From: a virus
IMG/VR virus record: IMGVR_UViG_3300020190_000201
Location: 1 to 34,152 of that record
Length of the DNA stretch: 34,152 nucleotides
Strand: one strand, 5' to 3'
Part shown: positions 19,706 to 27,687 of the stretch, piece after piece
How positions within the stretch are numbered: position 1 is the stretch's first letter
Layout of the letters: the number at the start of each line of letters is the position of its first letter
The notes under the pieces: model-generated
What the model saw: only the letters and a program-made list of their open reading frames with translations
Databases searched by the model: none
What the model was told of the DNA's origin: nothing
Translations under genes and position numbers: made by a program

Positions 19706-20509
19706 TTATTTTAATTTAGCTACTGCTGCGTTATATGCACTTTGTACATCTGGTAAGATTTCTCTAGAATTTAAACCTGCAACTTCTTCAGGTTGCGTTT
19801 TGATTAAATCATTCATTAATCCTTGAATTTTAGTAACTTTGTCGCCGGTTAAAGAAACAAGAATTTCGTTTGGTCCAAATGTAAATCTTCTATAAAGTTC
19901 TTTATTTGTTTCTGGATCATATACAACAGATAATCTAGCAAACTTATAAGGAATTAATACTCCTGTTGATAATCTAACGTCTTTAGCAGTCAATTGAACA
20001 TCAACACTTTTTCGAACTCCTGATTCTGCTGTATTTAATGTTTGTGTAATTTTTGGATCTAAAGATACATTACTTCCGGTTTGTTTATTAATTGATGCAA
20101 TAACATCATTTATTGCTGTTAAAGGTTTTTTAGGCGCTAAAATACTTCCACCTGAATTTACAATCCATTCCTCTGAAAAATCTTTACCAGAACCATATGC
20201 AGTATCTAACTTATATGTAGTATTATTAAATAAACGCAATTTGAATAAATTTAATTTGTTCATGACATCTGGATAGTTTATAGTAATATCTAATGGAACA
20301 CCTGCTTTTCCATTTGTTAATGGCAACAATGCTTTAACTGATCCAACAGCTTTACCGGCTGATGTCTTAACATTAAACATTTGTTCAACTTTTTGGGCTG
20401 GTGTTTTTGTCTTTGGTTCTTCTAATTGCTCTTGCAATTTGCGTAAATCTGATTCAGATAAATTTTTAACTCCGAAGCGAAGCATGTTTTCTGCTAATGT
20501 ATGTTTCAT
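19706..20509 (-). CDS. Tagged virion protein candidate, 267 aa
   Basis: The N-terminus MKHTLAENMLRFGVKNLSES carries the long tag LAENMLRFGxKNLSESD, nearly identical to that of the 21277 protein and related to the 7600 protein. It has possible prohead cleavage sites after L-A-E and L-S-E. The body (VGSVKALLPLTNGKAGVPLD ... SVDVQLTAKDVRLSTGVLIP ... FTFGPNEILVSLTGDKVTKI) is beta-rich and not recognised. A late motif ATATTTAT lies 31 bases upstream. Confidence 0.65.
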   Translation of the reverse strand: MKHTLAENMLRFGVKNLSESDLRKLQEQLEEPKTKTPAQKVEQMFNVKTSAGKAVGSVKALLPLTNGKAGVPLDITINYPDVMNKLNLFKLRLFNNTTYKLDTAYGSGKDFSEEWIVNSGGSILAPKKPLTAINDVIASINKQTGSNVSLDPKITQTLNTAESGVRKSVDVQLTAKDVRLSTGVLIPYKFARLSVVYDPETNKELYRRFTFGPNEILVSLTGDKVTKIQGLMNDLIKTQPEEVAGLNSREILPDVQSAYNAAVAKLK

Positions 20510-20540
20510 TGGTTCCTTTAAGGTTTTTAAACTTTTTTAT

Positions 20541-20548
20541 ATAAATAT
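20541..20548 (-). promoter_or_regulatory. Late promoter motif ATATTTAT (minus strand)
   Basis: ATATTTATATAAAA in minus orientation, 31 bases before the start of the 19706-20509 gene. It overlaps the start of the plus-strand early-type promoter box. Confidence 0.45.
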
Positions 20549-20585
20549 TAGGATTTTAGAAAAAAAATACTTATATTAATAGTAT
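20547..20585 (+). promoter_or_regulatory. Early-type promoter of the second moron gene
   Basis: ATTAGGAT is at 20547-20554 and TTATATTAA at 20571-20579, exactly 24 bases start-to-start. The leader AAAAATAAGAGACATG follows. Confidence 0.65.
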
Positions 20586-20598
20586 AAAAATAAGAGAC

Positions 20599-21234
20599 AT
20601 GAAAAAGTTAATTGTATTCATACTACCATTCATTGTATCCGCACAGGTTGATAATTATCAAACTTTTGATTCAATTGAATATTATTTCATTGAATTTTTA
20701 AATGACTATCGAAAAATAGAATATTCAAAAATTCCATCATTAATAAAAGGTAGTGAAATTAGCAATGCTGCATTACATCATACAAAATATTTAGTAAATA
20801 TGGAATCAGCTGATGGATTAAAACGATTAATTGGCCATGAAGAAACGCCAGCTGCATTAGGATTACAATACAAAGGTAATGATACTTTATTATACTTGTT
20901 TAGTGATCGTAGAACGTATTACGACTCAGCTGATATTTTTAGTATATATGGAGAAGTTGTTCAAATGCACGGGGCATATGAAAGAACAGTTACTATAGTT
21001 GGTCAAAAAGAAATAGCTCGACAAATTTTACAATCTTTTTTAAATAGTAAACTTCATAAAGAAATTTTAGATATATGGGAATATACTCATATTGGTATTA
21101 GTATTATTCAATCTAAAAAATCTAATGCTTTTTATATATGCATACTCCCAGGTGTTTTAAATTCATCTAAATATTTACATACAAATACATTTTTTCCATA
21201 TTATTATGGTAATAAGTTAGAAGATATCCAGTAA
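20599..21234 (+). CDS. Secreted CAP-like protein, 211 aa (moron candidate)
   Basis: The signal peptide MKKLIVFILPFIVSA is followed by Q. The mature part resembles the CAP/SCP superfamily. FLNDYRKIEYSKIPSLIKGS with AALHHTKYLV matches its first helices and H. GHEETPAALG gives the second His region. FLNSKLHKEI with HIGISIIQSKKSNAFYICIL fits its 'SxxHxxxI...vGigi......y.vq' end. The match is by pattern, not by alignment. It is a plus-strand gene between minus-strand virion genes with an early-type promoter, suggesting an early host-surface or periplasmic function, e.g. superinfection exclusion (speculative). Confidence 0.7.
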   Translation: MKKLIVFILPFIVSAQVDNYQTFDSIEYYFIEFLNDYRKIEYSKIPSLIKGSEISNAALHHTKYLVNMESADGLKRLIGHEETPAALGLQYKGNDTLLYLFSDRRTYYDSADIFSIYGEVVQMHGAYERTVTIVGQKEIARQILQSFLNSKLHKEILDIWEYTHIGISIIQSKKSNAFYICILPGVLNSSKYLHTNTFFPYYYGNKLEDIQ

Positions 21235-21235
21235 A

Positions 21236-21258
21236 AAAGCGGGCTTAAAACCCGCTTT
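21236..21258. terminator. Bidirectional intrinsic terminator
   Basis: Stem AAAGCGGG/CCCGCTTT with loop CTTAAAA, between the convergent ends at 21234 (+) and 21277 (-). Confidence 0.88.
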
Positions 21259-21276
21259 CTTTATAAATTATTTATA

Positions 21277-22905
21277 TTAATATCCGCCGGAAGCACCTTT
21301 TCGAACATTTTGATTAGTACGACGATTTTGCCAATCATCGCCGCCAACTTTTAGCGAATTTGGTCTACTTGTTAATTTTACGGTATCGCTATCTGTTGTT
21401 AATACCATTCCTAAATTTTGTAAAGATGTTTTAATTGGTCTAGCTTTAACAAGTTGTGCTTTATCCTTGCCGCCTACTATTAAACCCATTGTCAAAGATC
21501 TTTCTGTTTCGCGTTTTCCTATATAACGTAAACGTATTCCAAATTGACGAAATGATGCAGATCGACTATATGATCCTGGTTGGTCTTTTTGATATTCAAT
21601 TTGACCAGATATTGATAATTCCAATTGACCATATTGTCCTGGATTTGGGTGTGTTGATTTATTTTTTTTAGGATTTTCATCAATAACGCCATCGGTATCT
21701 GTAATGCGTACGTCGTTAGTAAAGGTTGTTTGAGATAAATCTAACCAACTAACTTTTTGTAATTGCAATCGGATTGCTTCTTGCAATGATGTATTTCTGT
21801 CTTTAGCTAATTTTTTATTTTTACCAGATCCCCCAGTGTTATCAATTGAATCATATGATTTTACTGGTTTTCCATCATTCGAATGTGAAAAATCTGTTAC
21901 GCCGGCATAAAAATTACTAGCTGAAGAAATTGTGTTCATTGTATTAACTTTTAATACACCCCCAGCGTCAACAATATCGCGGCCACTTTTTGTAATAACT
22001 TGTTTGCCTTCAGTTACTGAAAACATGTTATTTAAAATTTGATTTTCAATAGATTTTGCCATATTTGCTGCTTCGGTTGCAACAACGTCTAACTTATTAA
22101 CTGAAAATACTTTTGTATTTTTTGGAATTGATAATGTAACTGGTTTAATAACAGCAACAGTTTGTGATGCTCTTAATGTTTTTTGTCCTAAACCTTTTTC
22201 TATATTTACTAAGATAGTGCTTAATGGCTCTTTTTGTCTAGTAATAAACTCTAAATCATTTTCATATATTCTAATACTATTAGCAACATTATCAGAAATA
22301 GTGCCAGCAGTTGAGTTTGCAGTGTTTAACTCATTTAATGAAATTGATATAATACTAGCAGCTTCTTTTAATTGTTGATCAGATAATTCTTTAGTTGATT
22401 GTAATTTAATTTTTAAAATATCATCATCGGATAATTCATATGCTTCGAACGCCCATCGTTGTGATTTTCTAAAGAATTTTTTTAAATCTCGTTTTTGAGA
22501 TTGACTTAATTTTTTGATAACATCTGAATTTAAAATAGTTAATAATGCATCATAATATCCAGTAGCTAATTGATTTTTAATATCAATTGATAATTTTTTA
22601 TAATCATCAGAATCAGCTAAATCAGAGTTCATTTTATTTAACATATCAGTTGATGTTACTAAATCTATGTCTTTCTCTTTTGTTACAGTATAAGTAGCTC
22701 CGCCAATTGCGCCTCCTTTTTGTACTCCTCGCACACGATTTCGACGAGGCTCTGTTTGAAATCCGATACTTTTAGATTTAGTTACAGTTGCAGGATCTTC
22801 TTCTTGTTCACTCAAATTATTAATAATTTTTTTATCAGATTCAGATAAATTTTTTGAACCAAAACGAAGCATATTTTCTGCAAGTATTTGTTCTAATTTT
22901 TTCAT
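21277..22905 (-). CDS. Large tagged virion protein candidate, 542 aa
   Basis: The N-terminus MKKLEQILAENMLRFGSKNL continues SESDKKIINNLSEQEEDPAT: the long tag with up to three (L/I)xE-type sites (L-A-E, L-S-E, L-S-E). A helical middle (SRDLKKFFRKSQRWAFEAYE-like region near 150) is followed by a beta-rich C-terminus (LELSISGQIEYQKDQPGSYS, FRQFGIRLRYIGKRETERSL). It ends in a Gly/Asn/Arg-rich tail. No family recognised. A late motif ATATTTAT lies 29 bases upstream in minus orientation. Confidence 0.65.
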   Translation of the reverse strand: MKKLEQILAENMLRFGSKNLSESDKKIINNLSEQEEDPATVTKSKSIGFQTEPRRNRVRGVQKGGAIGGATYTVTKEKDIDLVTSTDMLNKMNSDLADSDDYKKLSIDIKNQLATGYYDALLTILNSDVIKKLSQSQKRDLKKFFRKSQRWAFEAYELSDDDILKIKLQSTKELSDQQLKEAASIISISLNELNTANSTAGTISDNVANSIRIYENDLEFITRQKEPLSTILVNIEKGLGQKTLRASQTVAVIKPVTLSIPKNTKVFSVNKLDVVATEAANMAKSIENQILNNMFSVTEGKQVITKSGRDIVDAGGVLKVNTMNTISSASNFYAGVTDFSHSNDGKPVKSYDSIDNTGGSGKNKKLAKDRNTSLQEAIRLQLQKVSWLDLSQTTFTNDVRITDTDGVIDENPKKNKSTHPNPGQYGQLELSISGQIEYQKDQPGSYSRSASFRQFGIRLRYIGKRETERSLTMGLIVGGKDKAQLVKARPIKTSLQNLGMVLTTDSDTVKLTSRPNSLKVGGDDWQNRRTNQNVRKGASGGY

Positions 22906-22934
22906 ATAGTTAACTTTAAGGAATATTCTTTGTT

Positions 22935-22942
22935 ATAAATAT
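22935..22942 (-). promoter_or_regulatory. Late promoter motif ATATTTAT (minus strand)
   Basis: ATATTTATAACAAAG in minus orientation, 29 bases before the 21277-22905 gene. Confidence 0.5.
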
Positions 22943-22966
22943 GTTAACTACATAAAACTAATGCAT

Positions 22967-22996
22967 TTTGAATCTTGCAAAAAATTCCTTATAATA
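22967..22996 (+). promoter_or_regulatory. Promoter candidate of uvsE
   Basis: TTTG (22967-22970), a 19-base gap, then TATAATA (22990-22996). It looks Bacteroidota-like in spacing, but the core differs from both phage classes. Confidence 0.4.
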
Positions 22997-23008
22997 TAAA
23001 AAAATCCT

Positions 23009-24034
23009 ATGATACGTTATGGTTATGCTTGTATCAACATGGAGTTATCGGCTCAAGGTATTCGTACCGGACGCACCATGATTGATCGCAAATTTAAATT
23101 AGGCGGATTGCAGCTTGCATCTGACATTGCTCTTGCCAATGCCCGCGACTTGTTGACTATTCTGCAATGGAATGAGGCACATGGTATTCGCTTGTTTCGT
23201 TTAGGCTCTGAGCTCTTCCCTCGTTGGAATCATTACGAGCTTGCAGATTTGCCTGACATTGCGCTTATTGCACAACATCTACGTGCAGCGGGCGATTATG
23301 CTCGTGCACATGGTCATCGCATTACAACGCACCCTGGTCCGTTTCACATCTTAGGTAGTCCTGATGCCGTAGTTGTTGACAATTCTCTTATTGGTCTTGA
23401 ACGACATTCTGAGCTCTTTGATCTTATGGGCTTTGCTCCTAGCTTTGAGAACAAGATCAATATTCACGTTGGTTCTACTTATGGTGACAAGCCCGGCACT
23501 ATTTATCGTTGGTTGCATAACTATGATCGTTTATCAGATTCCGTTAAAGCTCGTTTAGTTATTGAAAATGATGATAAGGCTTCTATGTATTCAGTTCGTG
23601 AATTGTATTCCATGTTGCACGCCGAGATTGGTATTCCTATTACATTTGACTATTGGCATCACACTTTCAATACTGGTGACTTATCCGAACAAGAAGCATT
23701 CTTTATGGCTCGCGAGACATGGCAACGTTATGGCATCACTCAATGTACTCATTACAGCGAGTCTCGTCGCCGCGAGGCACAGGTTCTTATCGAGCGTATG
23801 TTTGCACATCACAACATCGATATGGCAGATTTGCCGAAATGGCCTACCTTCCACAAACAATACAAGGAGTTTACCAAGATCAAGGAACAAGCTCACGCTG
23901 ACTATATTTTATCTACTCCTAATACATATGGTGTTGCAGATCTTGACGTCATGGTTGAGGCTAAGGCAAAAGAACAAGCATTATCTAATATAAAGTTAGA
24001 ATGTTGTCAAAAACCATCATTAATTTTATCGTAA
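23009..24034 (+). CDS. uvsE: UV-damage endonuclease (UVDE family), 341 aa
   Basis: It nicks DNA 5' to UV photoproducts and starts alternative excision repair. The start IRYGYACINMELSAQGIRTG and the LLTILQWNEAHGIRLFRLGS segment (TIM-barrel strand, 'L-x-WN-x3-GI-x-x-FR') are hallmarks of the family. Candidate metal ligands are H108 (THPGPF), H153 (NIHVGS), E186 (VIENDD), D214 and H217/H218 (FDYWHH), and H248 (THYSES). Length fits the family. Local GC is much higher than in neighbours (26 of 60 bases at 23041-23100), which points to acquisition from another genome. It would protect phage DNA from light in surface waters. Confidence 0.92.
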   Translation: MIRYGYACINMELSAQGIRTGRTMIDRKFKLGGLQLASDIALANARDLLTILQWNEAHGIRLFRLGSELFPRWNHYELADLPDIALIAQHLRAAGDYARAHGHRITTHPGPFHILGSPDAVVVDNSLIGLERHSELFDLMGFAPSFENKINIHVGSTYGDKPGTIYRWLHNYDRLSDSVKARLVIENDDKASMYSVRELYSMLHAEIGIPITFDYWHHTFNTGDLSEQEAFFMARETWQRYGITQCTHYSESRRREAQVLIERMFAHHNIDMADLPKWPTFHKQYKEFTKIKEQAHADYILSTPNTYGVADLDVMVEAKAKEQALSNIKLECCQKPSLILS

Positions 24035-24035
24035 T

Positions 24036-24043
24036 ATATTTAT
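24036..24043 (+). promoter_or_regulatory. Late promoter motif ATATTTAT
   Basis: ATATTTATTATATATAATA, 36 bases before the ATG at 24080. Confidence 0.45.
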
Positions 24044-24079
24044 TATATATAATATTAATATAAATTAATAAAGGTTATT

Positions 24080-24262
24080 ATGAAAGCATATTACAAATAC
24101 AAAAACAAAGTTACTGACGATTTAGAAGATGCATATGAAATTATCAAAATGGCTGGACGTGTAATTACTGAAGGTAAAGCTGATAAAGATTCAATATTGG
24201 ATAATTTAGCACGTGCAATGAAAAAATTAGAATCTGCAAAATACTACATCGACCGAGAATAA
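24080..24262 (+). CDS. Hypothetical protein, 60 aa, helical
   Basis: The product MKAYYKYKNKVTDDLEDAYE, then IIKMAGRVITEGKADKDSIL and AMKKLESAKYYIDRE is highly charged and predicted helical. Preceded by AATAAAGG, a ribosome site. Family not recognised. First in an operon with the zinc-ribbon gene. Confidence 0.65.
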   Translation: MKAYYKYKNKVTDDLEDAYEIIKMAGRVITEGKADKDSILDNLARAMKKLESAKYYIDRE

Positions 24263-24273
24263 ATCTTTTTTAA

Positions 24274-24435
24274 ATGAGACACAAATCAACTCCGCCCCTA
24301 AAAGGGTTTAAAAAACTACAATGTAAATATTGTGATACTATTTGTCAACGTGTAGATGAAAAGGCTACTGCCGTTACATGTTGGGAATGCACATCAAAGT
24401 TAGTTGCAGGTAAACATTTGGAAGTACGCAAATAA
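24274..24435 (+). CDS. Small zinc-ribbon protein, 53 aa
   Basis: Two CxxC pairs are visible: C17-x-x-C20 (CKYC) and C36-x-x-C39 (CWEC), separated by 15 residues. This is the layout of a zinc ribbon. The N-terminus MRHKSTPPLKGFKKLQ is basic. Small zinc-ribbon proteins of this type (STPPLxGFKKLxCxYC) are familiar from uncultured phages; function unknown, nucleic-acid binding likely. Confidence 0.7.
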   Translation: MRHKSTPPLKGFKKLQCKYCDTICQRVDEKATAVTCWECTSKLVAGKHLEVRK

Positions 24436-24452
24436 TTTCTTAATATAGATTT

Positions 24453-25229
24453 ATGTTAGAAGCAGAAAAAATTAAATCAAATTGGGAAGCATACCGCAAA
24501 GCGGTAAATGATTATTTTCCAACACGTAAAGATTCATTGAATCGAATGTATGATGCATTTGAAGATCGAATGGCACTGATGCCGGCGTCTTCAATGGCTC
24601 ATTTTCATAATGCATTTGCCGGAGGATACGTGGATCATGTACTTCGTGTTATTGCATGTACTGAGAAACTTTATGAATCTTGGTCTGAAATGGGTGCAGA
24701 TATGTCTGGATATACTTTAGAAGAACTTCGTTTTGCTGCAATGCATCATGATTTAGGTAAAGTAGGATTTCCAGGAGATGGTAATGAAGTTTATCAAATT
24801 GAAACATCTGATTGGCATCGCAAGAATCAAAACAAGATGTATAAACACAATGAAAATATTCCATTCACTATGGTACCAGATTTATCAATTTGGTTGCTAC
24901 AAGAATATGATGTTAAAATGTCATGGACTGAATATCAAGCAATCAAGATTCATGATGGCATGTACGACGATGCAAATAAACCGTATTTTGTATCTCGTTC
25001 AGCACAAGCTAAATTAAAAACAAATTTACCGATTCTTTTACATCATGGTGATCATATGGCAGCTCAGATTGAGTTTGAGCGTTGGAGAAATAAAGATCAA
25101 TCAACGCCAAAACCTGTTGCAGAAAAAAGTAAATTTACAAAAAGTAACGGTTTGAAAAACTTAGCTGAAAATAATCCAGATGTTGAAAAAACATTAACGG
25201 ATATTTTTAGTGCATTCAATCAGGATTAA
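24453..25229 (+). CDS. HD-domain phosphohydrolase, 258 aa
   Basis: A metal-dependent hydrolase of the HD superfamily. The ligands appear as H62 (YVDHVLRV), the HHD triplet at 98-100 (MHHDLGKVG) with K103, H167-D168 (IKIHDGM), and H198/D200/H201 (LLHHGDHMA). The C-terminal 40 residues are a low-complexity linker plus helix. The substrate is unknown; relatives hydrolyse nucleotides or cyclic/alarmone signals. It lies between the repair gene uvsE and the late sigma gene, with a two-base gap to the next gene. Confidence 0.8.
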   Translation: MLEAEKIKSNWEAYRKAVNDYFPTRKDSLNRMYDAFEDRMALMPASSMAHFHNAFAGGYVDHVLRVIACTEKLYESWSEMGADMSGYTLEELRFAAMHHDLGKVGFPGDGNEVYQIETSDWHRKNQNKMYKHNENIPFTMVPDLSIWLLQEYDVKMSWTEYQAIKIHDGMYDDANKPYFVSRSAQAKLKTNLPILLHHGDHMAAQIEFERWRNKDQSTPKPVAEKSKFTKSNGLKNLAENNPDVEKTLTDIFSAFNQD

Positions 25230-25230
25230 T

Positions 25231-25524
25231 ATGATAGCTGGTTTATTAATAGTAATATTGTTATTATCAACAACGTATCTTATATTTCGAGTTTGGTATT
25301 TAGCTGGAGCATTAGCTGATGCACAAGAATATATTGAAGATTTAGAATCAACTAATCAATACATGTTTGAACGCATTGCACAGTCTCATGAAGCAATGCA
25401 ACAAATTGATAGATTAGGAGCATTTGCGTCAGAAGATGAAGCAGGGACTACATTTCAACTCTTAAAGCAAGTAGTTGAAGAATTAAATGAAGAATTTGAA
25501 AATGGCGCGCAAGAAAAAAAGTAA
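25231..25524 (+). CDS. Membrane-anchored coiled-coil protein, 97 aa
   Basis: ATG at 25231 is preferred over an upstream in-frame GTG inside the HD gene. Residues 1-30 (MIAGLLIVILLLSTTYLIFR, VWYLAGALAD) are one membrane helix. The rest (AQEYIEDLESTNQYMFERIA) is a long acidic coiled coil. The end overlaps the late sigma gene by 23 bases. Its topology resembles small phage accessory membrane proteins such as spanin-like or inhibitor proteins, but there is no lipobox. Function unknown. Confidence 0.65.
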   Translation: MIAGLLIVILLLSTTYLIFRVWYLAGALADAQEYIEDLESTNQYMFERIAQSHEAMQQIDRLGAFASEDEAGTTFQLLKQVVEELNEEFENGAQEKK

Positions 25525-26200
25525 CGTTTATTTTACAAAGATTACAGATATAGCAATATCTGCATATAATAAATCAGAAGATAATCTAGCACTGCGTGAA
25601 AAAATATATAGACGATTTATCTATCCAGCATTCATGAAACTTGCTGAAAATATCATAAATAAAGTCAAACCAGATTATATTGATTCTTCATTTCAAGACT
25701 TACAAACTGATTTAGTTACATATCTAACAGCTCGTTTAGATAAATTTAATGCTGCAGCTGGCAAAGCATATTCTTATTATACTAGAACATCATTTAATTA
25801 TTTAATTGCAGAAAATCAAAAAGGATATGCTAAAGTAAAATCAGATGCTTTAGAAATTGATGTTGACGAACAACGCAATATTATTACTGAAATGCATAAC
25901 GAGGATATGTTAGAAACATTGCGTTATTTTATGGATGCGTATATTGATTATTGTTATGATAATTTAAATTATATTTTTACAAGTCCAACGGATATTCATG
26001 TAGCCGACTCAATACTTCATATTTTTGAAACTAGACAAAACATTGAAAATTTTAATAAAAAAGCTCTTTATATTTTTATTAGAGAACGTACTGGTTTAGA
26101 AACTACTAACATAACTAAGGTTATCAAGGTATTAAAACAAATCTATGAAGAAAAATTCTTGGAGTACGAACAAACAGAATTCATAAAATTGCCGTTTTAA
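25502..26200 (+). CDS. gp55-like late transcription sigma factor, 232 aa
   Basis: Starts at ATG 25502 (MARKKKSNVYFTKITDIAIS). An upstream in-frame ATG at 25487 is possible. Residues 40-115 resemble sigma region 2: IYRRFIYPAFMKLAENIINK, then FQDLQTDLVTYLTARLDKFN (region 2.1-2.2 like) and YSYYTRTSFNYLIAENQK (2.3-2.4 like). Residues 185-215 (FNKKALYIFIRERTGLETTN, ITKVIKVLKQIYEEKF) form a possible helix-turn-helix. I recognise this as the gp55/late sigma family of T4-like phages. It would recruit host polymerase to late promoters, here possibly those with ATATTTAT. Confidence 0.75.
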   Translation: MARKKKSNVYFTKITDIAISAYNKSEDNLALREKIYRRFIYPAFMKLAENIINKVKPDYIDSSFQDLQTDLVTYLTARLDKFNAAAGKAYSYYTRTSFNYLIAENQKGYAKVKSDALEIDVDEQRNIITEMHNEDMLETLRYFMDAYIDYCYDNLNYIFTSPTDIHVADSILHIFETRQNIENFNKKALYIFIRERTGLETTNITKVIKVLKQIYEEKFLEYEQTEFIKLPF

Positions 26201-26207
26201 TATTTAT
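26200..26207 (+). promoter_or_regulatory. Late promoter motif ATATTTAT
   Basis: ATATTTATTATTAAAGG, beginning at the last base of the late sigma stop codon, 18 bases before the start of the 26226 gene. AAAGGA gives a ribosome site. Confidence 0.55.
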
Positions 26208-26225
26208 TATTAAAGGATTTACGTT

Positions 26226-26666
26226 ATGGACAAATCTGATGAATTATTTAAAGGAACAACCTTTTCAGACTTAATGTCTGATGTATATCACAATTCAAAA
26301 AAGAAAGACAGACAAATAAATCAATTGATTGCACAATTGCAGCCATTGATAAAAAATGCGTCTGATGCAACAATCATTGTACCTTTAATTAAAGAATATC
26401 TAGATGTTGCAGTTAAAAATGATGATCATCTAGTTAAATTAACTGCAATTGTACAAAGATATATTTCAACCAAACAAACAATTTCTGGCGTTGATAGTTT
26501 ATTAAGTGATGAAGAAAAGCAACAATTATTACGAGTTGCTGAACAAACATTGTCTGCAGAATTGACGGATGAATTAGATATCATTACATATGAAAGTGAT
26601 ATGCTAAATCAACGCATCGAAACAGCAAAACGAAAGTTGGAAAAGGATGTTAATGAATCAAATTGA
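26226..26666 (+). CDS. Hypothetical virion-operon protein, 146 aa
   Basis: It starts MDKSDELFKGTTFSDLMSDV and contains YHNSKKKDRQINQLIAQLQP, then IIVPLIKEYLDVAVKNDDHL. It is helical and charged. I recall this LFKGTTFxDLMxDxYxNSKKKDRQI start from related phages, next to baseplate genes, but it has no named function. The gene overlaps the start of the baseplate hub candidate by 14 bases, indicating coupling. Confidence 0.7.
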   Translation: MDKSDELFKGTTFSDLMSDVYHNSKKKDRQINQLIAQLQPLIKNASDATIIVPLIKEYLDVAVKNDDHLVKLTAIVQRYISTKQTISGVDSLLSDEEKQQLLRVAEQTLSAELTDELDIITYESDMLNQRIETAKRKLEKDVNESN

Positions 26667-27678
26667 ATGGGATGTTGCTGAAGTATTAGATTATGAAAGA
26701 ACATATCAATATGTTACAACTCCTACTGAAAATTCTAATTTATCAGAATTATTTGCAATTCGAGTAAGATCTTGTAGTCAATTATACAATCAAAAAATTT
26801 ATATTGTTAAGCCTGGTAATATTAGCATAAAAAAAATACCATTGGTTGGTGAATTTGTTTTAATTTATAAATCATTTAATCAACAAACGACTGATAAAAT
26901 TTGGAGAGAAACGTGGTATTATCATTCAACTATTGATATACAATCATCTATCAATGAAAATATGATTCCAGGTATTTCTGGCCAGCGTACAGCAGAAGAA
27001 ATAAATGCAATAAAACCAGGAAATACTTTTTCAAGAAAATCTATTTCTCCAATTCAACCATATGAGGGTGATATTTTAATTGAAGGGCGAAATGGAAACA
27101 GTATACGATTTAGTAGTACATTAAATATAAATTATCCAAGTACTTACTATTATAGATTTCCATCGTGGACCGGTTCAGATAACAATATTGGCGATCCGAT
27201 TATTATATTATCGAATCGAACTATCAATAAAAATAAAAAAGAATTTGTTGTAGAAAGTGCAGAACAAGATGCATCATCATTATATTTAACTAGTACACAA
27301 GAATTGAATGATCTACAACTTACAAAGCCATTAACAATACATAATTCATTTAATGGTTCGCAATTTGCAGGAATAGCAGACCGAATCATACTTCGAGCTA
27401 AACGTGATTTAGCTGTTATCGATTCTGAAAAAGGTATCATATTAAATACTCCTAATAATATCTTGATTGGTGGTGAAAAAGCAAGTCAACCATTAGTTCA
27501 TGGAGATGTATTGGTAGATATATTGAGTAAAATATTAGATCAATTACAATTTGTTCCCATACAATGTGGAGAATTAACCGGCGGATTTCTATCAAAAACT
27601 CAATTAAAATCTGCTCGACAAAAATTAAATGATTTAGTAAGTTCAAAATATCGGATGGAATTCAATCCTAGAAAATAA
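26653..27678 (+). CDS. Baseplate hub/spike OB-fold protein candidate, 341 aa
   Basis: The ATG at 26653 has AAAAGG six bases upstream; an in-frame ATG at 26647 is also possible. The core YIVKPGNISIKKIPLVGEFV followed by LIYKSF resembles the OB-fold of T4 gp5/VgrG-type baseplate proteins. YEGDILIEGRNGNSIRFSST continues the pattern, with IGDPIIILSN. A C-terminal helical region ends at KYRMEFNPRK. No lysozyme domain is visible. Position directly upstream of gp25/gp6 supports a baseplate role; the exact T4 counterpart is inferred. Confidence 0.6.
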   Translation: MNQIEWDVAEVLDYERTYQYVTTPTENSNLSELFAIRVRSCSQLYNQKIYIVKPGNISIKKIPLVGEFVLIYKSFNQQTTDKIWRETWYYHSTIDIQSSINENMIPGISGQRTAEEINAIKPGNTFSRKSISPIQPYEGDILIEGRNGNSIRFSSTLNINYPSTYYYRFPSWTGSDNNIGDPIIILSNRTINKNKKEFVVESAEQDASSLYLTSTQELNDLQLTKPLTIHNSFNGSQFAGIADRIILRAKRDLAVIDSEKGIILNTPNNILIGGEKASQPLVHGDVLVDILSKILDQLQFVPIQCGELTGGFLSKTQLKSARQKLNDLVSSKYRMEFNPRK

Positions 27679-27687
27679 AAGTAAACC

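Noticed and set aside
23373-23993. Other-frame ORFs within uvsE
   Set aside because: Shadow frames of a strong UVDE match; the higher GC lengthens chance ORFs.
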